This document shows positions 1-12,369 of a DNA stretch of 64,000 nucleotides, piece after piece (position 1 is the first letter of the stretch; every line of letters starts with the position of its first letter). Below the pieces are notes generated by a model that saw only the letters and a program-made list of their open reading frames with translations, made no database searches and had not been told where the DNA came from. The position numbers and the translations under genes were made by a program. The DNA is from Malachius bipustulatus. Its lineage: Eukaryota; Arthropoda; Insecta; Coleoptera; Melyridae. The stretch lies in contig OU342631.1 in the NCBI GenBank assembly GCA_910589415.1, positions 3,286,001 to 3,350,000 of the forward strand, read 5' to 3'.

Positions 1-1700
1 TATAGGTCAAATTATGCTTCCTTGACGAACACCTGCGAGTATCGGTTTGATGGTAGATAAGCTTGAATTAATTTTAACTGCAAATGTTCTATCTTGGAGA
101 AGGGATAATAAATTTTCTCTCATTGTGGTAGTTTGAGTTTCAAGAGTTTAAAATTTAAGCCGGTAATACTTTTTTCTTCAGTGAGTTGTTTTGTTACCTG
201 AGTCTATTGTTAATTATTTTCTCGAATAATGTTGAGAGTGTGGACAGGAGGTTAATGGAACTGATTGACATTTTCTGGCCCTTCCCAGGTTTATAAAAAA
301 AAAGAGAAAGATACCACGTTTCCATGGCTTTGAGAATATCAATAAGTGTTTTAAACGTAGGTACTCTCTTCTCTACCTACAACAATTAACGCTAACATTG
401 TCAATGTAATGGACTAGTGCTGTCCAGCCAATGGTAATTATAGTGCTCCTGCATAACGTGGATTTGACAAATAATTTGAAAAATGACAAACGGTACTAAT
501 TTATTTATTTATTTAATTGAATATGCCAAACTAAAACAACACTTCTAAAATTTAACTTGAATTTCACTACACCTAATTAAAAGACGGTACAAACTATAGG
601 TAAGTATTTCAATTTTTAATGGCCTTGAATTTGTCTCTTATTTTCGCTTGTAACGCCGCTGAGATTCTAATATAGAGTACTATTATTTAGTCATCCTTAT
701 AATCAAACCGCTTGTCTTTATTGCTCACTGTTACCACGCTTCCATCAACTTTCATTGAATTTATTTTAACTAATTTCTTTGCAACTAATCTACTGTGCGG
801 AAAAGCACCCGATCGTTCTCTAATTTTGAAATCGCGGGCTTATGATTCTGTTCCCTGCAGTACTATTCGTGTTTAAGGTTTCCTGTTCATGCAGATTTAA
901 AAACCGGCGCGGAGAAAATCCCAATTGAGGTCACTTTGTCTATGCCACAACAATAGTTCTGGCGACATGATCAAGAGCCGTGTTGTCATGCCTTCAATTT
1001 TCTCCTCTTTACAACTTTTTTTTTTGACATATAAAGACGCTGATGGAATGTATCGTATTGTAATCGTTCACCCCCCAGGCCTGTGATCGTCTGGAAGAGT
1101 GGTGGACCATCTACGTTGTTATGCCGCGGTTACATAAAGTAACCCCTACGCAGTTCTTTTATGAAGAATGCCAGGAGTAGGCCAAAACACAAACATTGCT
1201 TGGAAAGATTGGCCGGTTTTCCTATTCCTTTGTCGCAGTTGCTTGGTCGAAGATAGAAATAAAGAAAGGGGAAAAGTGTTAGCTTTCATACATTTTTCAT
1301 ACTACTTAACACAGTTCCACTTTCATCATTACGCTCTTTGGTTTGCTTCAATTTACTTTTGCAAATAATTCGCATTGATCAGCTATGTAAGAATTATTTG
1401 TTATGTATTTTATAATTTCTAGTTTCAAGCGTACCTTTTCTTTATCCTTATTTACCAGTTATAACCTTTTTACATCAGTACCTGACATTTTATGTATTTC
1501 CGAAAGATCGAAAACCGTTAGGTTGATTTTTGTTTACAGACTCACAAGTGGTCTATTTTATTGCCTTGTCTGAATCAGTGGCAGTATTCGTTAACCTGAC
1601 GTAACACACCGGGTGAATCTTTTGATTCTCGAGACGATGGACAGCTTCTAGAACAGTGTTGCCGATTTTCTTTTCTCTTCAAAACCTGCCTTTCTTTGAG
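1..1700. other. AT-rich DNA without recognised feature
   Basis: I see no gene here. Short reading frames such as the 66-codon one at 1168-1368 have no recognisable domain or codon pattern and look like chance. Simple T and A runs occur, for example near 1016-1024. No transposon terminus is obvious. Confidence 0.6.
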
Positions 1701-1704
1701 AACA

Positions 1705-1990
1705 TTAACCTTATATCTCCGCTTCATTTACAATATAAAATACATTAGGTACTTATAGCTATACATTATTTATCTCTGCTTCATTTACATTATAAAATAC
1801 ATACCTAAGGGTAATTGCAAAAAAGTCGCTTACGGGCAGACCATTCTGTAAAGAGTTAAGGTTTTCATATCAAGCCCATTCAGATCAGTTGAGTGTATGG
1901 TCTGTGGCCTAGCACAACCAAGGAAATTTATACGCAAATAAGGTAGTGATAAGTACTGAATTTTATAATGTAAATGAAACACCCTGTATC
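1705..1990. repeat. Small foldback remnant ending in ACCCTGTA
   Basis: A segment containing CTTCATTTACA.TATAAAAT occurs twice in direct orientation, at 1714-1745 and 1771-1801 (period about 57 bp). It recurs inverted at about 1960-1977, followed at once by ACACCCTGTATC. That terminus is the complement of the TACAGGGTGT ends found throughout the window, so this is probably a decayed non-autonomous element of the same superfamily. The left terminus is not identifiable. Confidence 0.45.
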
Positions 1991-3360
1991 TTGAAAGCCA
2001 AGCATTTGGGATTCAATGTTCATATATGAACTTTAAATTTTAAAATCACTTAATTAATCGGCTGTTAAATTTATTATACATAGGTACTTAATTAACACTC
2101 TGTATCTTTGCATAGGTATCAATGTTTATCTCAAATCTCAATTACAATAATTTAAATTTAACGAACACGGATACCGGAGAGGATACGACTTTTAGAAGTT
2201 GCCTCTACTGCATATAGGTACTATTACAAAAGGTCAGTAGAGTTGATGTTACTATCATTCAGGTCATATCCAACTCCCTACTCAACTAAGCGCTTGAAGT
2301 TTCCATCTGCTGCTTATCCGTTTTATTGCCACTGCGACCTTTTGCAACTCTCTCTGAATGTGGAATTACCATTATACTTTAAGTAGAGTGCATGAGATTA
2401 AACATTTCATCAACATCAAAATTCGATGTGAAAGACTTTGCAACACGACAAAGCTTGTCAAATGAAATGTGCCTACCTGATGTATGAAAGTTTTAGCAAA
2501 AATTTTTCCGGTAATCAAAAAAATGTTGAAACTGAAATAATTTTGAAAGTGTGTATTTCGCTTAGTATTCTTCCCTCCTAAAACAAAAGGTCCTATCTGC
2601 AAAATTTCGAAATTCGCATTATTAGTTCATATAGGATTGCTTCATATTTGCTCTACAATCTTGCAAACTTTGAATGTCCTAAGCCCATTTTAAATGGTAT
2701 ATTATGTCTATAAAAGTCTTGTCCCAAGTGACAAAACAATTAGGGTTACTAACATAAATTGTCCTTTCCGACATTACCTAAATAAAAATGTCTTATCTCC
2801 TTGTTAAAATTCAGAAAGGATAATAATTATCCATGAAGTATATCCACATTCCATTGATGAAATTTCACCCTATATGTCCGGATATTTTGCATAGAATCAG
2901 AGGTTATTTCAGGATTTTAATTTTAATCTGTTAGAAAAATTCAATTCTCTCAACAACATGGCCTGGGTTAGGTTATTGAACTGTGGTGAACTTATTTAGA
3001 AATTAATTTTGCATTTTATGTTTTTTTTTTGTAGCTTGATCTCCTCATGTTCATATTCATCAAAGTTCAAAATATTTGTAACATAGGGTTTAATTTTTAA
3101 TTTTTGACAGCTGGTTGGTCTAATGCTCTAACCTCTAACTCTACGAATGCTACGAATTTTCAACCTATCGTGTTCTAAAATAGAACTCCGAGGGTTATAA
3201 TGAGTTATTTATTGATGAATAAGGACAATAGTATGTCAAGCTCAGGTCATGTACTGCAGATCATGATCGAATTGACCGTCGAGGACAGACGGTAAAAAAT
3301 ATCTCAGGATTGTTAACTTTATTAATATAATATTCATTAGTAGCAGGATTAGGTTGAATA
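1991..3360. other. AT-rich DNA, no gene seen
   Basis: A second degenerate terminus, ACACTCTGTATC, lies near 2094-2105. The rest holds only short chance reading frames on both strands, such as the 76-codon one at 2372-2602 (-), and no motif I recognise. Confidence 0.5.
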
Positions 3361-3640
3361 TACAGGGTGTTGTTCAAAAGTAGGCCATTTCTACCAGAAA
3401 AAGTTGTAGGTAACATTTCGCAACGTAGTTAAACTATAAAGCAAATTAAAAAGAAAATACAAAAAAACTAAAAACAACCGCACTTGGGTATAAAGGTAAT
3501 GCTGTTGAAAATCCCTTCAGAATAACGTTATTAAAATTATACGTATAAAAAAATCACGTCCTTAGCAACATCCTGATGTACAGGGTGTTGTTTTAGGAAC
3601 ACTTACATTTTCGTGCTGCACACTCTCAGAATAATTAAAT
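3360..3640 (+). mobile_element. Two same-facing CAGGGTGTTGTT transposon ends
   Basis: TACAGGGTGTTGTT is at 3361 and GTACAGGGTGTTGTT at 3579, in the same orientation about 219 bp apart. Both match the left end of the TA-flanked CAGGGTGT elements seen later as complete foldbacks. Two same-facing ends so close suggest nested or tandem insertion of truncated copies. No matching right terminus lies nearby, so full boundaries cannot be drawn. Confidence 0.5.
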
Positions 3641-6600
3641 TTTTATTTCTTTTTTATTATAGTTTGGGTTGGTTTATCATATTTGGGGTGTATTCACTTT
3701 AATTCTTTTTTGTTTATTTGGCATTGTTATATTTTATTCGTGGTGTTATACTGCGGTTTGCGTCATTGGTATTTTCAATAGTAATATCAGATGATGTTTG
3801 AACCGCGTATTTATTATCACTGGCAGGAACAGACAACCGGAAAAGCGTGGCCACATCATAGCATCGCTGCTAGACAAGAAGGCATTTCAGTCTCACACTC
3901 ATCACACTCATTTAATATTTGATAATAATAATTCTATGCCTAACCTAATAACCTAAAAGACTGATATACATATAAGTACCCTGATTACACTTTTTTAGTC
4001 TGCGTATATAAGACATTAGGAAGTGCTATTATAGATATGGTCCAAACAGCTGAGATTGCAAGAAGGTGTTTATGAATATGGCGTGAATATGACGTAAAGT
4101 GTTATGAAAATAATTTCTTAAGGATCTAAAGTTTGGATCGGTCTATACCACATTTATACGATTATACGCATAAACCACATTGAAGTTATGCTAGCTTTTT
4201 CCCCAAAAGACGACATTTTTCTGTCAACTTAACTCTATTATAGGTAAATAGCAATGCGAATTAAATTGTCAATATTGCAATGCCTCATAAAATCTCCTCG
4301 TATGTAATAATAGGTAAATATCTGAATAAACAGACGCCAAGGCTAGGCGTACATGATCGACTGTCGTCCGTCGCATAGACAACTGGATAGGAGCGTCGTC
4401 TGGTCACGAACGTCCAGGCGACGTCACAACGGCGTCACCACGTACCGGCCGCCAACCCCCTCGTCACGCGTTATCACACCAGGCTCACACGCAAATGTGA
4501 GAGATTTATGTTTCGTGCTTTTGCGGTGTCTAAAATTCATGATTTTTACTATAGCGGTACTTACGTTCGTTTCAACGCGAATAGGAGCAATTTTTTCCAT
4601 CATAGCTTACCTGAAACATAAAAAAGGATACATGAGCTTAAATGTATTAACTTTTTTTTAATATAATTTTTTTATCACTATAATATTTAATTATTATAAG
4701 AGAGACTCATAAAAAGCAGAAATTATCTCTCCATATGAATAAAATTTCTAAAAAAGAGTAGGTAATTCGAAATGCTTGTTCCGTAATAAAAAAAATAGTT
4801 ACATATTAACAATGTTTTTTTTTCGAATAGGTTCAAGGTTTATGTTTACATTATTTCTACGCATAATAATGTTCGAGCCGGTATACGAAAATAAAATAAA
4901 ATTTTAGGTATACTTCTATTAGTTATTAAAAGAGAACTTGCGAAGCTTACTAAAGCGGATTTGCCGCTAGCGCTGTAATAATGTTCTAGTAAGGTTTTGT
5001 AGTAATTAAGCATGTAATGTTTGGGAAAAATGTCTTTTCCAAAAACGTTTTCTATAACCTTTCAGACTTAGCCATCAGTCTATCCATTATAAAAGTTCAG
5101 GGTAATGAAATTTAGTATTCCTTTCTGATTCAACAAAAATCTGTACGCATATGAAATGAGCCAAAAACAATGAACAAAAATTGCACTTGTAATGTGGTGT
5201 AGACACCGGCAACGCGTATGAAATGTTGAGGGTGAAATCGCTTGAAAAATATCCAAACATAAAAAAGCGTTGGCATAGAAGAACGGCTCAACAGCCCTTA
5301 CGGATGTAACAAATTGCGGCTACATGTAATATTTCACTTATCAGAAAAGAGGAATTTCACCGTTAGAGATAAACATTGAAGCATGAATTTGTGGAACGCT
5401 ATAGCTGGGAAACTAGGACTATGGTTTCGGTCACGAAATTTTGACCGCCTTTCGTTATTCAGCCGACAAACTAAGCATAAAAAATGAAAATTAATAGATC
5501 TCTTTTTTAATTTACTGCTAAATTTTGGCAAGAAACTTCTTGACCACAACAAAACAGGCATATTACAGCAACTACAACAGTCCCAGTATCTGGTCGAAGA
5601 GTTTAATAAGCAATGCTTCAGAATCTGTCAAAATAAAAATGCCTCTACTTGCCTAATGATTTTTAACACTGCTTTATTTAAAAGACGATTTTTGACAAAA
5701 ACTACAACTAGAAATAGTTAGGTGTTTATTATTCAAGGTAAAAAAGTGATTAGCGCTAGCCGACGCGTTAGAGGAGTTGACAAGTAAGTATACTTTGTAA
5801 CGAATCAGAGGAAACAATTTTTGTTTCAAGTTAGCAGGTTTTTGAACATCCTCTACGATACTCATCTGTATACCGTACACTATTCGGGATCAATTCTCAG
5901 TTTTATGTGTGTTATAATTAACATTAAATCAAAACAAGAATTTAAAACGTTAATTTAATTAATTTGAAAATTAAAACTCATATTTAGGTAGATTTAAATT
6001 GTTATAAAACCAAATTAAGTAGGTACCTATATCAAAAATTGAATTTTTTATTTATTAATCATTCACAGCATCATTCAATTTTGTGGTAAAATTCCGGTCC
6101 ACAATCGGGAGAACGACCTTAAATGACAGTGTTTGATGAATAAATATTTGATACCTTTTACCTTAACGTGAAACTGATACCTTTCCATATCCCAAAAGAT
6201 CTCATGAAAATTCGCCTTGATTAAGAGGGCGGATAATGGAGTGTGTTTATTCTGATGCCCAATTGAAGTTCAAAGTAAACATTGTGAGAATTTTCAGGAT
6301 AGAATAAAGTACCTATATTATTTTAGAAAGGTATACATAAACAGCTTTTATTTTCTCTTAGAGTTTCTGATTTGGTTAAGTAAATTTTCAGGAATTACTT
6401 AGGTGAGTTTAAAAATAAAAGATAGACTATCGCGAAAATCCAATCACATTTTGCGAAAAATTTGAATTGACGTCAATAGCAACAGAAAAAATTAAATTTG
6501 AAGAATACAAAAAAGTATTATTATTATCTTATAATACATCTTATAACAGTTTGTAATTGATATTACCTACTTTTTTATGTCTAACTAAATTTTCTACATA

Positions 6601-6840
6601 ATGGAAGAGATTTTGGGTTGATTGAGGTTTCTTGGTCCCTAATATCTACGACACTGGGCAAATTGTCATTTTAAAAGCGCATTTTAAATCGCCAATATTA
6701 TCTACACAAAAAAGGTTTTCTTGGTGATAATTGCTAACGGCCATTTACGGTGAAAAGCTCGCTTTGGATGTTTCAAATCATGCATGTGTTGGAAAATTAA
6801 GGACAATAAACCTCAAGCAACCCTAAATTCTCCCCCAATC
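3641..6840. other. Gene-free stretch with a GC-rich island at 4332-4500
   Basis: Most of this stretch is AT-rich with no recognised domain. The exception is about 4332-4500, a sharply bounded GC-rich block full of CG dinucleotides. It holds an imperfect hairpin around 4393-4423 (CGTCGTCTGG opposite CCAGGCGACG) and a short stem near 4483-4500 (CTCACA/TGTGAG). It may be half of a hAT-type MITE, but I find no matching terminus. The 102-codon frame starting at 4353 crosses the island and is probably chance. Confidence 0.4.
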
Positions 6841-6844
6841 TTCT

Positions 6845-7025
6845 TCATGTGCCCTCTCCTTTAAGAAGGTTGGCTATCATCGCTGCGACTTGGATTTTTG
6901 ATGTTACGACTCTGAATTTTTATATTGAGCTGGTGCCCAACCATTGACTCGAAGTGTTCAACCAGGAAATGCGTTCTTCCATTCTTCATATGCTGCTTTT
7001 TCCCTGCATCTTGCCCTTGTAAACG
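6845..7025 (-). pseudogene. Non-LTR retrotransposon ORF2, extreme C-terminus
   Basis: Read on the minus strand, this encodes a conserved tail of insect non-LTR ORF2 proteins: a basic GKMQGK-type stretch, then ERISWLN, a tryptophan-glycine turn (SQWLGTSS), a block ending in IQVAAMIANL and the closing GEGT, followed by a stop at 6845-6847. Two internal stops show that it is dead. In the family this tail follows the RT and a WVDHVTN-like block. Such a block is present in the separate plus-strand relic near 13 kb, so the two may be copies of related elements. It directly abuts the pogo-like relic upstream on the same strand. Only about 60 codons survive, so the clade is uncertain. Confidence 0.65.
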
Positions 7026-7081
7026 GGTCACATAAGTTTTTTGAAAGAAAAATTTGAGATTAAAACTTAGTTTTTAATTGC

Positions 7082-7624
7082 CTACATTGGGACGTATATC
7101 ACATTTTTCTGGTCACCACATTCAACACAAATTTTTTCAGTCTCGTTAGAAATTTCGACCGATGAACTCAGTAGGTGCTCTTCTGAGGAACTGGAAGAAG
7201 TCCAAGCAGCTTTTTTGATTTAATTGGATTTTGTGTCCTTTCTTATTTTTTGGTGCTTTTTTAGTGTTTAAGGCTTTATTTATTTATTTTTTGAAAACGG
7301 TTCTGAAGACCAATTTTTTCAGCAAACTTAAAAGCCATTTTCTTTACGGAGTTAGAGTCAGGTGCAAAACCAACCTTCTATAATGCTTTTATGTGAATAA
7401 CAAGTCTTTTTTCATGTGCCATACCCAAATCCATCTGGATTTGTACCTAATGTAATCTTAGAACTTTTAATTCTAAGATGTCTTCTCAACCTTCTAGAGG
7501 GAATTCCATAGGTATTCCCTATGTTTACGCCCATTTCATTTAATATCACGCTCCATAAAGCCCTTCTAATCTTGAGCACGTATATTTTCCCCATTGTCTG
7601 TAATAAGAAAAGCAGCTGCTTCAA
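7082..7624 (-). pseudogene. Pogo/Tigger-like transposase, internally deleted
   Basis: Minus strand. The N-terminal part (about 7290-7624) has a helix-turn-helix block with YGIPSRRLRRHL, then NPDGFGYGT and, after a frame change, SVKKMAFKFAEKIGLQNRF. These are signatures I recognise from the Psq-type and CENP-B-like DNA-binding regions of pogo/jerky transposases. Downstream (about 7082-7240), in another frame, is a serine- and acid-rich linker with ICVECGDQKN, like the cysteine-containing tails of this family, and a stop at 7082-7084. The DDE catalytic core between the two parts is missing, so this is an internally deleted, frameshifted copy. The host gene family derived from pogo (jerky/Tigger-derived) is a less likely source, because stops and frameshifts are present. 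Confidence 0.6.
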
Positions 7625-7629
7625 TTTAA

Positions 7630-8209
7630 AACCTTATTTAGGACTTATCTTAGCAAGCGTAGGCGGTGCATAGGTAGGCGGAAAACATACATAGGAAAAA
7701 CTGGAAGCACAGCATGCTGATATGTATCGAGGGCGTTTTCCACTTTTGCTGGTGAAAGACGCCCAACTGATTAAACAGCAGTTGTTGTGAATCAGCCACA
7801 ATAAGCACATTGCCTGAAATAGGTTATGATACGAACTTTCTTACTCACTTCTCAACTTTCCAAAATTAATCTACATTTACTAGAAAACAATTGAGGTGAG
7901 TACTTACCTATAAATTTCTCGGACACTGTTTAATATGAATGAGACTTTCAGTAAATTTTTCTTGTAAAAATAAACACGTTATCGCGTTGAAACTTTATAA
8001 AACACTAGTCAAGATTCAATGGTAACTGTTTACGCTACTGGACGGTCTATTTGTGAACCACCATGTGAACTGCGCCAAGTTGGGCCTTTTTGCAGGTGAG
8101 GCGTATTACACACCGGTTTACCCTACTATATTCAGCCAATGGCACATGAAAAATTTGAATTGGAATTAAAAAAAAATTAGCTATAATATCAATGATAAGA
8201 CGTGTATAA
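7630..8209. other. No gene seen; left flank of a foldback
   Basis: AT-rich spacer. I find no domain, terminus or RNA gene between the pogo-like relic and the inverted-repeat element that begins near 8210. Confidence 0.5.
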
Positions 8210-9207
8210 TAGTTAGGGCCGCGGTCGCAAAAGTTCCTTGCAACTCCCAAACGGATGAGAAGCACGGTTTTGTATAGTTCGAGTGTCGTTGTCGTTCTCG
8301 AAATCCGTATTGTCGAGTAGGGGTCTGGCGTTCGGCGTTGGGCGGCTATAGTATTTTTTCCGAATTTTGCCCAGCGGTTCCAAAAATTATTTCCCAAACG
8401 GATGAAAATTACTGGAGGGCATCTACGCAAACCCCCAATTACCGGAAAAATATTTTCATCCGATTTGATATTTGCAAAGAGCTCTTCCAGAAGCTTTAAA
8501 AAAAGGGAAAAAGGGGGGGGGGGGGGAAATTTCCTCATTTGAACTTGAAATTTGGCAGGGAGATATAGTTCGTGTCTGAGAATATGTAAAAAAATTTTTT
8601 TTGCCGCGATCGCTTTGTAACAATTTTCCAAAATTTAAATGGGCCAAATTGGATAAAGTAATTCCAAAATGGATGAAAATTTGCCCACAGGTTTTTTGAT
8701 ACCTATACAGAACATCGAAAAATTATTTTCATCCAAATTTGTTGCGGTCAAGTCCAGATCATCCATAATAATGCTCCGATATATTCATTAATACGGGAAA
8801 CTGCAGGATCTGAATGTTCAATCTTTAATGTGGACAGGCCGATTACAATCAAATTGTGTATTATTGTCCTAAACATTGATGAGACTTTTTTTTTCATTTT
8901 TTTCATTTCGGAGTCTGGGTCAATTTAATTGTACTGCAGGCTACGGCAAGGATCAAATCAGATGAAAATATTTTTCCGGTAATTGGGGGTTTGCGTAGAT
9001 GCCCTCCAGTAATTTTCATCCGTTTGGGAAATAATTTTTGGAACCGCTGGGCAAAATTCGGAAAAAATACTATAGCCGCCCAACGCCGAACGCCAGACCC
9101 CTACTCGACAACACGGATTTCGAGAACGACACTCGAACTATACAAAACCGTGCTTCTCATCCGTTTGGGAGTTGCAAGGCACTTTTGTCACCGCGGCCCT
9201 AACTATA
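8210..9207. mobile_element. Foldback element with 250-bp arms
   Basis: The left arm (about 8210-8470) and right arm (about 8950-9207) are near-identical inverted copies beginning TAGTTAGGGCCGCGG. Read inward, both contain CAACTCCCAAACGGATGA. The arms enclose about 480 bp of spacer. Within arm and spacer, a module opening GGATGAAAATT and closing ATTTTCATCC recurs (8400-8463 and 8671-8740), so the element is also built from internal subrepeats. A 14-G run lies at 8513-8526. Because the arms match, the same peptide-like reading frame appears on both strands. It is a by-product of the palindrome, not a protein gene. No clear target-site duplication is visible beyond ATA/TA at the tips. Confidence 0.8.
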
Positions 9208-10404
9208 AAAGCTGATTAGTTTTGTATCTCAAATGGTTCGGAAGATATCCTTAAAACAAGGGAAAAATTAATCTTTTTCAACACTTTGTATCTCAAAAAC
9301 GGTATTTCCAGACATTATGTTAATGGGAAATTTTTTGTTTACTACTTTCTAATCTCCTAGAAGATCTCCTTTTCCAATCTCTTTCCTATAGATAGAAGAT
9401 AGAAAATCTCCTTTTTTCGATGTTACAATATCAAGATTAAAAATTAAAATCTCTATTGTTCTATTTTAATGGGAGTTTTTTTTTTAGTTAACGGTTTACG
9501 ATTTGCTCGCAGTTCTAATATTGTTCCTATTACTAATTACTTACCTAACTACCAAGTTATACTTTAAAATTTATAGACATACTAGAGGATTAATGTATAA
9601 AATGCTTCCGAAACTTCTTTTCAATAAAATCGTATATTATATCTACTACCATCAAATAATAATTAAATTCTCGCCTAGGATTATCGATTCTCGTATGTGA
9701 GACTGCGTGTAGTGATTTGTTATGGAGCAGAAGTTCATAAATCATTATTATATAATATATTACCAATTTCGCCCATTTCACATCAATAATTCCATCAGTT
9801 TTACACCCAGAATTTATTTCATCGTGCAACAACATGGCGTTAACTGTTAACATGTATAAATAATAATAGACAGCTATGTAAACATGGAAATAATTAGCTA
9901 TGTAAGGAGATTATGAATTATTTCTTACGCCATTATTGATTAATAGTGGGCCAAGACCATGCAGGGATATGGGCGTGTAAACAATTCAATTGTTTACACA
10001 GTACATTTTTATTTAATGAACGTAAAGATGTGAACAATGTAAACACAATTGATTTTACTATGAAATAAGGTTATGAAATCTTAAATTTAAAAATTTATCA
10101 CGTTCTTACTGATCGTCCACGTACAAGCATTTTTTGAACATGTTTATAACAATAGTTGGGTTCAGTTGGCTTGGCTACAACGCTGTTTCTACTTCTCTTC
10201 CGCTTTGCCTATGCGTAGGTACCAGAGACGTGAAAGTGCAATATGTCTGTGATATTTACTAATAAAACTAAACTAAACCGTCTTCTCAATCTTGTATTCA
10301 AACCTCAATAAAGCTAACTTGTATACATTATACATTTGGAAGGTAAAACTTTTCACAGCAATGACGTCGCTGACAGCAGTGACAGCAACAGCTGACATCG
10401 TTGT
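9208..10404. other. Gene-free stretch with GTAAACA motifs
   Basis: No coding region recognised. A 25-base perfect inverted repeat (12-base arms, one central base) sits at 9975-9999, with arm sequence GTGTAAACAATT. The same GTAAACA/TGTTTAC heptamer recurs near 9886, 10038 and 10442. It resembles a forkhead-type site, but in AT-rich repeat DNA it may mean nothing. Confidence 0.35.
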
Positions 10405-10478
10405 TTGAATTCTTTACATTGTTAACGTATTCTTTACATTGTTTACATATTCTTTACATGAAAACTGTAAAGAATATT
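10405..10478. repeat. Three-copy 20-bp tandem repeat
   Basis: The unit ATTCTTTACATTGTTTACAT and close variants repeat about three times, the last copy degrading into TTCTTTACATGAAAACTG. TTCTTTACA then occurs inverted (TGTAAAGAA), so the block can form a hairpin. Confidence 0.6.
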
Positions 10479-10639
10479 TCTTTATACATAAACGCCCATC
10501 CTATGAAGAACGCAAAACTTTATTACTTATCGTGTTTTTTACAGTGTTAAGTCACAAATATATTCTTAAAAAATAATAATAAATACGGGGAAGGTATCGT
10601 AGAAACCGTGCGCATATTATCAATAATAATTTCTGATAC

Positions 10640-10908
10640 AAAGACACTATAGTTAGTTAAAAGCTCGTTCAGTTGTCGAAAAAGTTCTAAAAACCTCAAA
10701 CGAGGCCATAGTTCGCAGGAATGAGCTGTTCAAGAAATACTTTACGCGGCGGAATGAGAAAAAAGCTCCATCTTTATCTACCAAGGTCAAAGTCATTAGT
10801 ACAGTACCTGACCTGACCCCCATTGTCCTGAACAACTTTTGTTGTCTGCACAATTCACGAGTTTAAATCATTTCAATCAACGAAGATTGAAATGACTCAC
10901 CCTGTATA
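10640..10908 (+). mobile_element. 3' part of a CACCCTGTA-ended transposon
   Basis: A right-hand terminus, CTCACCCTGTATAAT, lies at about 10896-10910. Just before it is a perfect 11-bp hairpin (TCATTTCAATC at 10868-10878, its complement at 10885-10895). The upstream 200 bp reads as an open, lysine/arginine-rich frame containing RRNELFKKYFTRRNEKK, ended by a stop before the hairpin. I do not recognise it with certainty. It could be a decayed transposase or the linker part of a non-LTR ORF2. Confidence 0.35.
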
Positions 10909-11582
10909 ATAAAATTCGATATCAAACGGACGTCCATAATGTGAACGTTCGTCGGAAAGATACGTTATAATAACAAAATTCAAACTGGAATTATTTAGAT
11001 GTTCGTTTCACTTATGACGTCTGTGTGAAGATAAACGGTCTATCTGAAAACATGAAGAAGAGTATGCCCACTTCAATATTTAAGAATGAACACAAAAAGT
11101 TTCTACTTAACATGCAACCTCTAGAAAGTGAAGAGTTTGGCAAGACTAGAAACTGTCTGATAGCAACTTCCCTTCTGTTCGTTCATCTATCTTCTTCTCA
11201 TTTTTTGTTGTATTCTTCTTTCCTTCTTTCTTCTCTGTTTGGGAGGGGGCGTGTATATCATGGGGAACATGTGCGATGATCTCGCTACCTAACATTTATT
11301 TGTGCTGGAATTATGACAGGGTTTATATTGTGGTAGAGAAAGGAGCGGACTTTGCAAACCTACGAATGCAATTGTCCAATCAGCTGAACATCGCCGTGTG
11401 TATTGACGATCGAATGTTAATGCTTTGTTTTATTATTTAGGTCGCGTCAAAATTTGCTTGCGGTTATTGGTGACCGATACTAATTACATTACATCATACT
11501 TCAATGGTAACATTGAAACAATTTACCCTAGAAACTATCCCATTGTAACAATACACCATTGAAACTATTAATTGCAATTCGC
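10909..11582. other. No recognised feature
   Basis: Contains an 84-codon frame at 11025-11279 whose product has no domain I know and no repeat structure. I treat it as chance and find nothing else to annotate. Confidence 0.45.
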
Positions 11583-11985
11583 CTATGTGTAGAGTCTCAG
11601 TACTCGCACGGTATTTAGGGAGTCGATGTTGGGTGATAATGCCTCGTTGAGATTTCTTGATAGAGAGTATTTTTGACGTAGCTCTTCGTACGGGACAATC
11701 TCACTTATAATATGTTGAATGGTGAGTGTGCATTGGCAGTATTGGAGGCAGTACATTGGAGGGGCCGAGGGAGGTGTAAATGTGTTAGTCAGCTATGCCC
11801 GATCAGTAGTCTTGTCGTACGGAATGGTTTCTTCTCCATGGTGGTAACATGAACGACTTTTTTGTTGCTCCCAGTTTTGTGTTCACTTTTATGTGTTTGT
11901 GGCTGTAGTCATTTTAAGCCATAGATGGGCACCCTCCGGTTATATGTTGGATGATTCCATTTTTCTGGTGACATTTCCTGCACTG
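11583..11985 (-). pseudogene. Jockey-like ORF2 C-terminus
   Basis: On the minus strand the order is TRLLIGHS*LTHLHL (matching the family pattern TRLRIGHTRLTH.HL), then YCLQYCQCTLTIQHII (Cys-rich knuckle followed by the TV.HI element), then a tail ending RVLRLYT and a stop at 11583-11585. This is the segment after RNase H in Jockey-clade non-LTR retrotransposons. There are internal stops and at least one frame change, and everything upstream is missing. It lies next to the plus-strand RT relic, in the opposite orientation, so they are separate insertions. Confidence 0.7.
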
Positions 11986-12369
11986 CACAGATTATTATTA
12001 TTATTATCATTATAAATGATAATAATAGACCGATTATAGACTTATGAATATAATAATGAAGAAATAAATACATAATATCCTTTTTTCTATCATTGGCTAA
12101 TTATTAACCAAAAATTTTCTGACAGACGCCATCATAGGTAGGAACTAATCATGTCATTTTGTGATATTTTATTAATTTAACATATCCTCCAACTTTCAAG
12201 TATTAGGCTTCAAATGAACAAAGAAAAATGATGGACCATCAGGTACCCTGTATATGTCTATTCATACCGATCGACATCGATAACGTCGGCATCTTTTTGA
12301 AAAAGTTTAGCCATTTCTATAACACTTACAGAAAATAATTCGTACATGTTTTATCAAATATGAATTATC

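Noticed and set aside
8047..9215. Shared peptide (LGNNFWNRWAKFGKN) in long frames on opposite strands, looking like a duplicated protein gene
   Set aside because: It is produced by the two inverted arms of a foldback. The peptide has no known family and the frames do not start or stop at element boundaries.
9975..9999. Forkhead-binding regulatory palindrome
   Set aside because: GTAAACA matches occur, but no gene is nearby and the sequence is AT-rich, so the match is not meaningful evidence of an enhancer.
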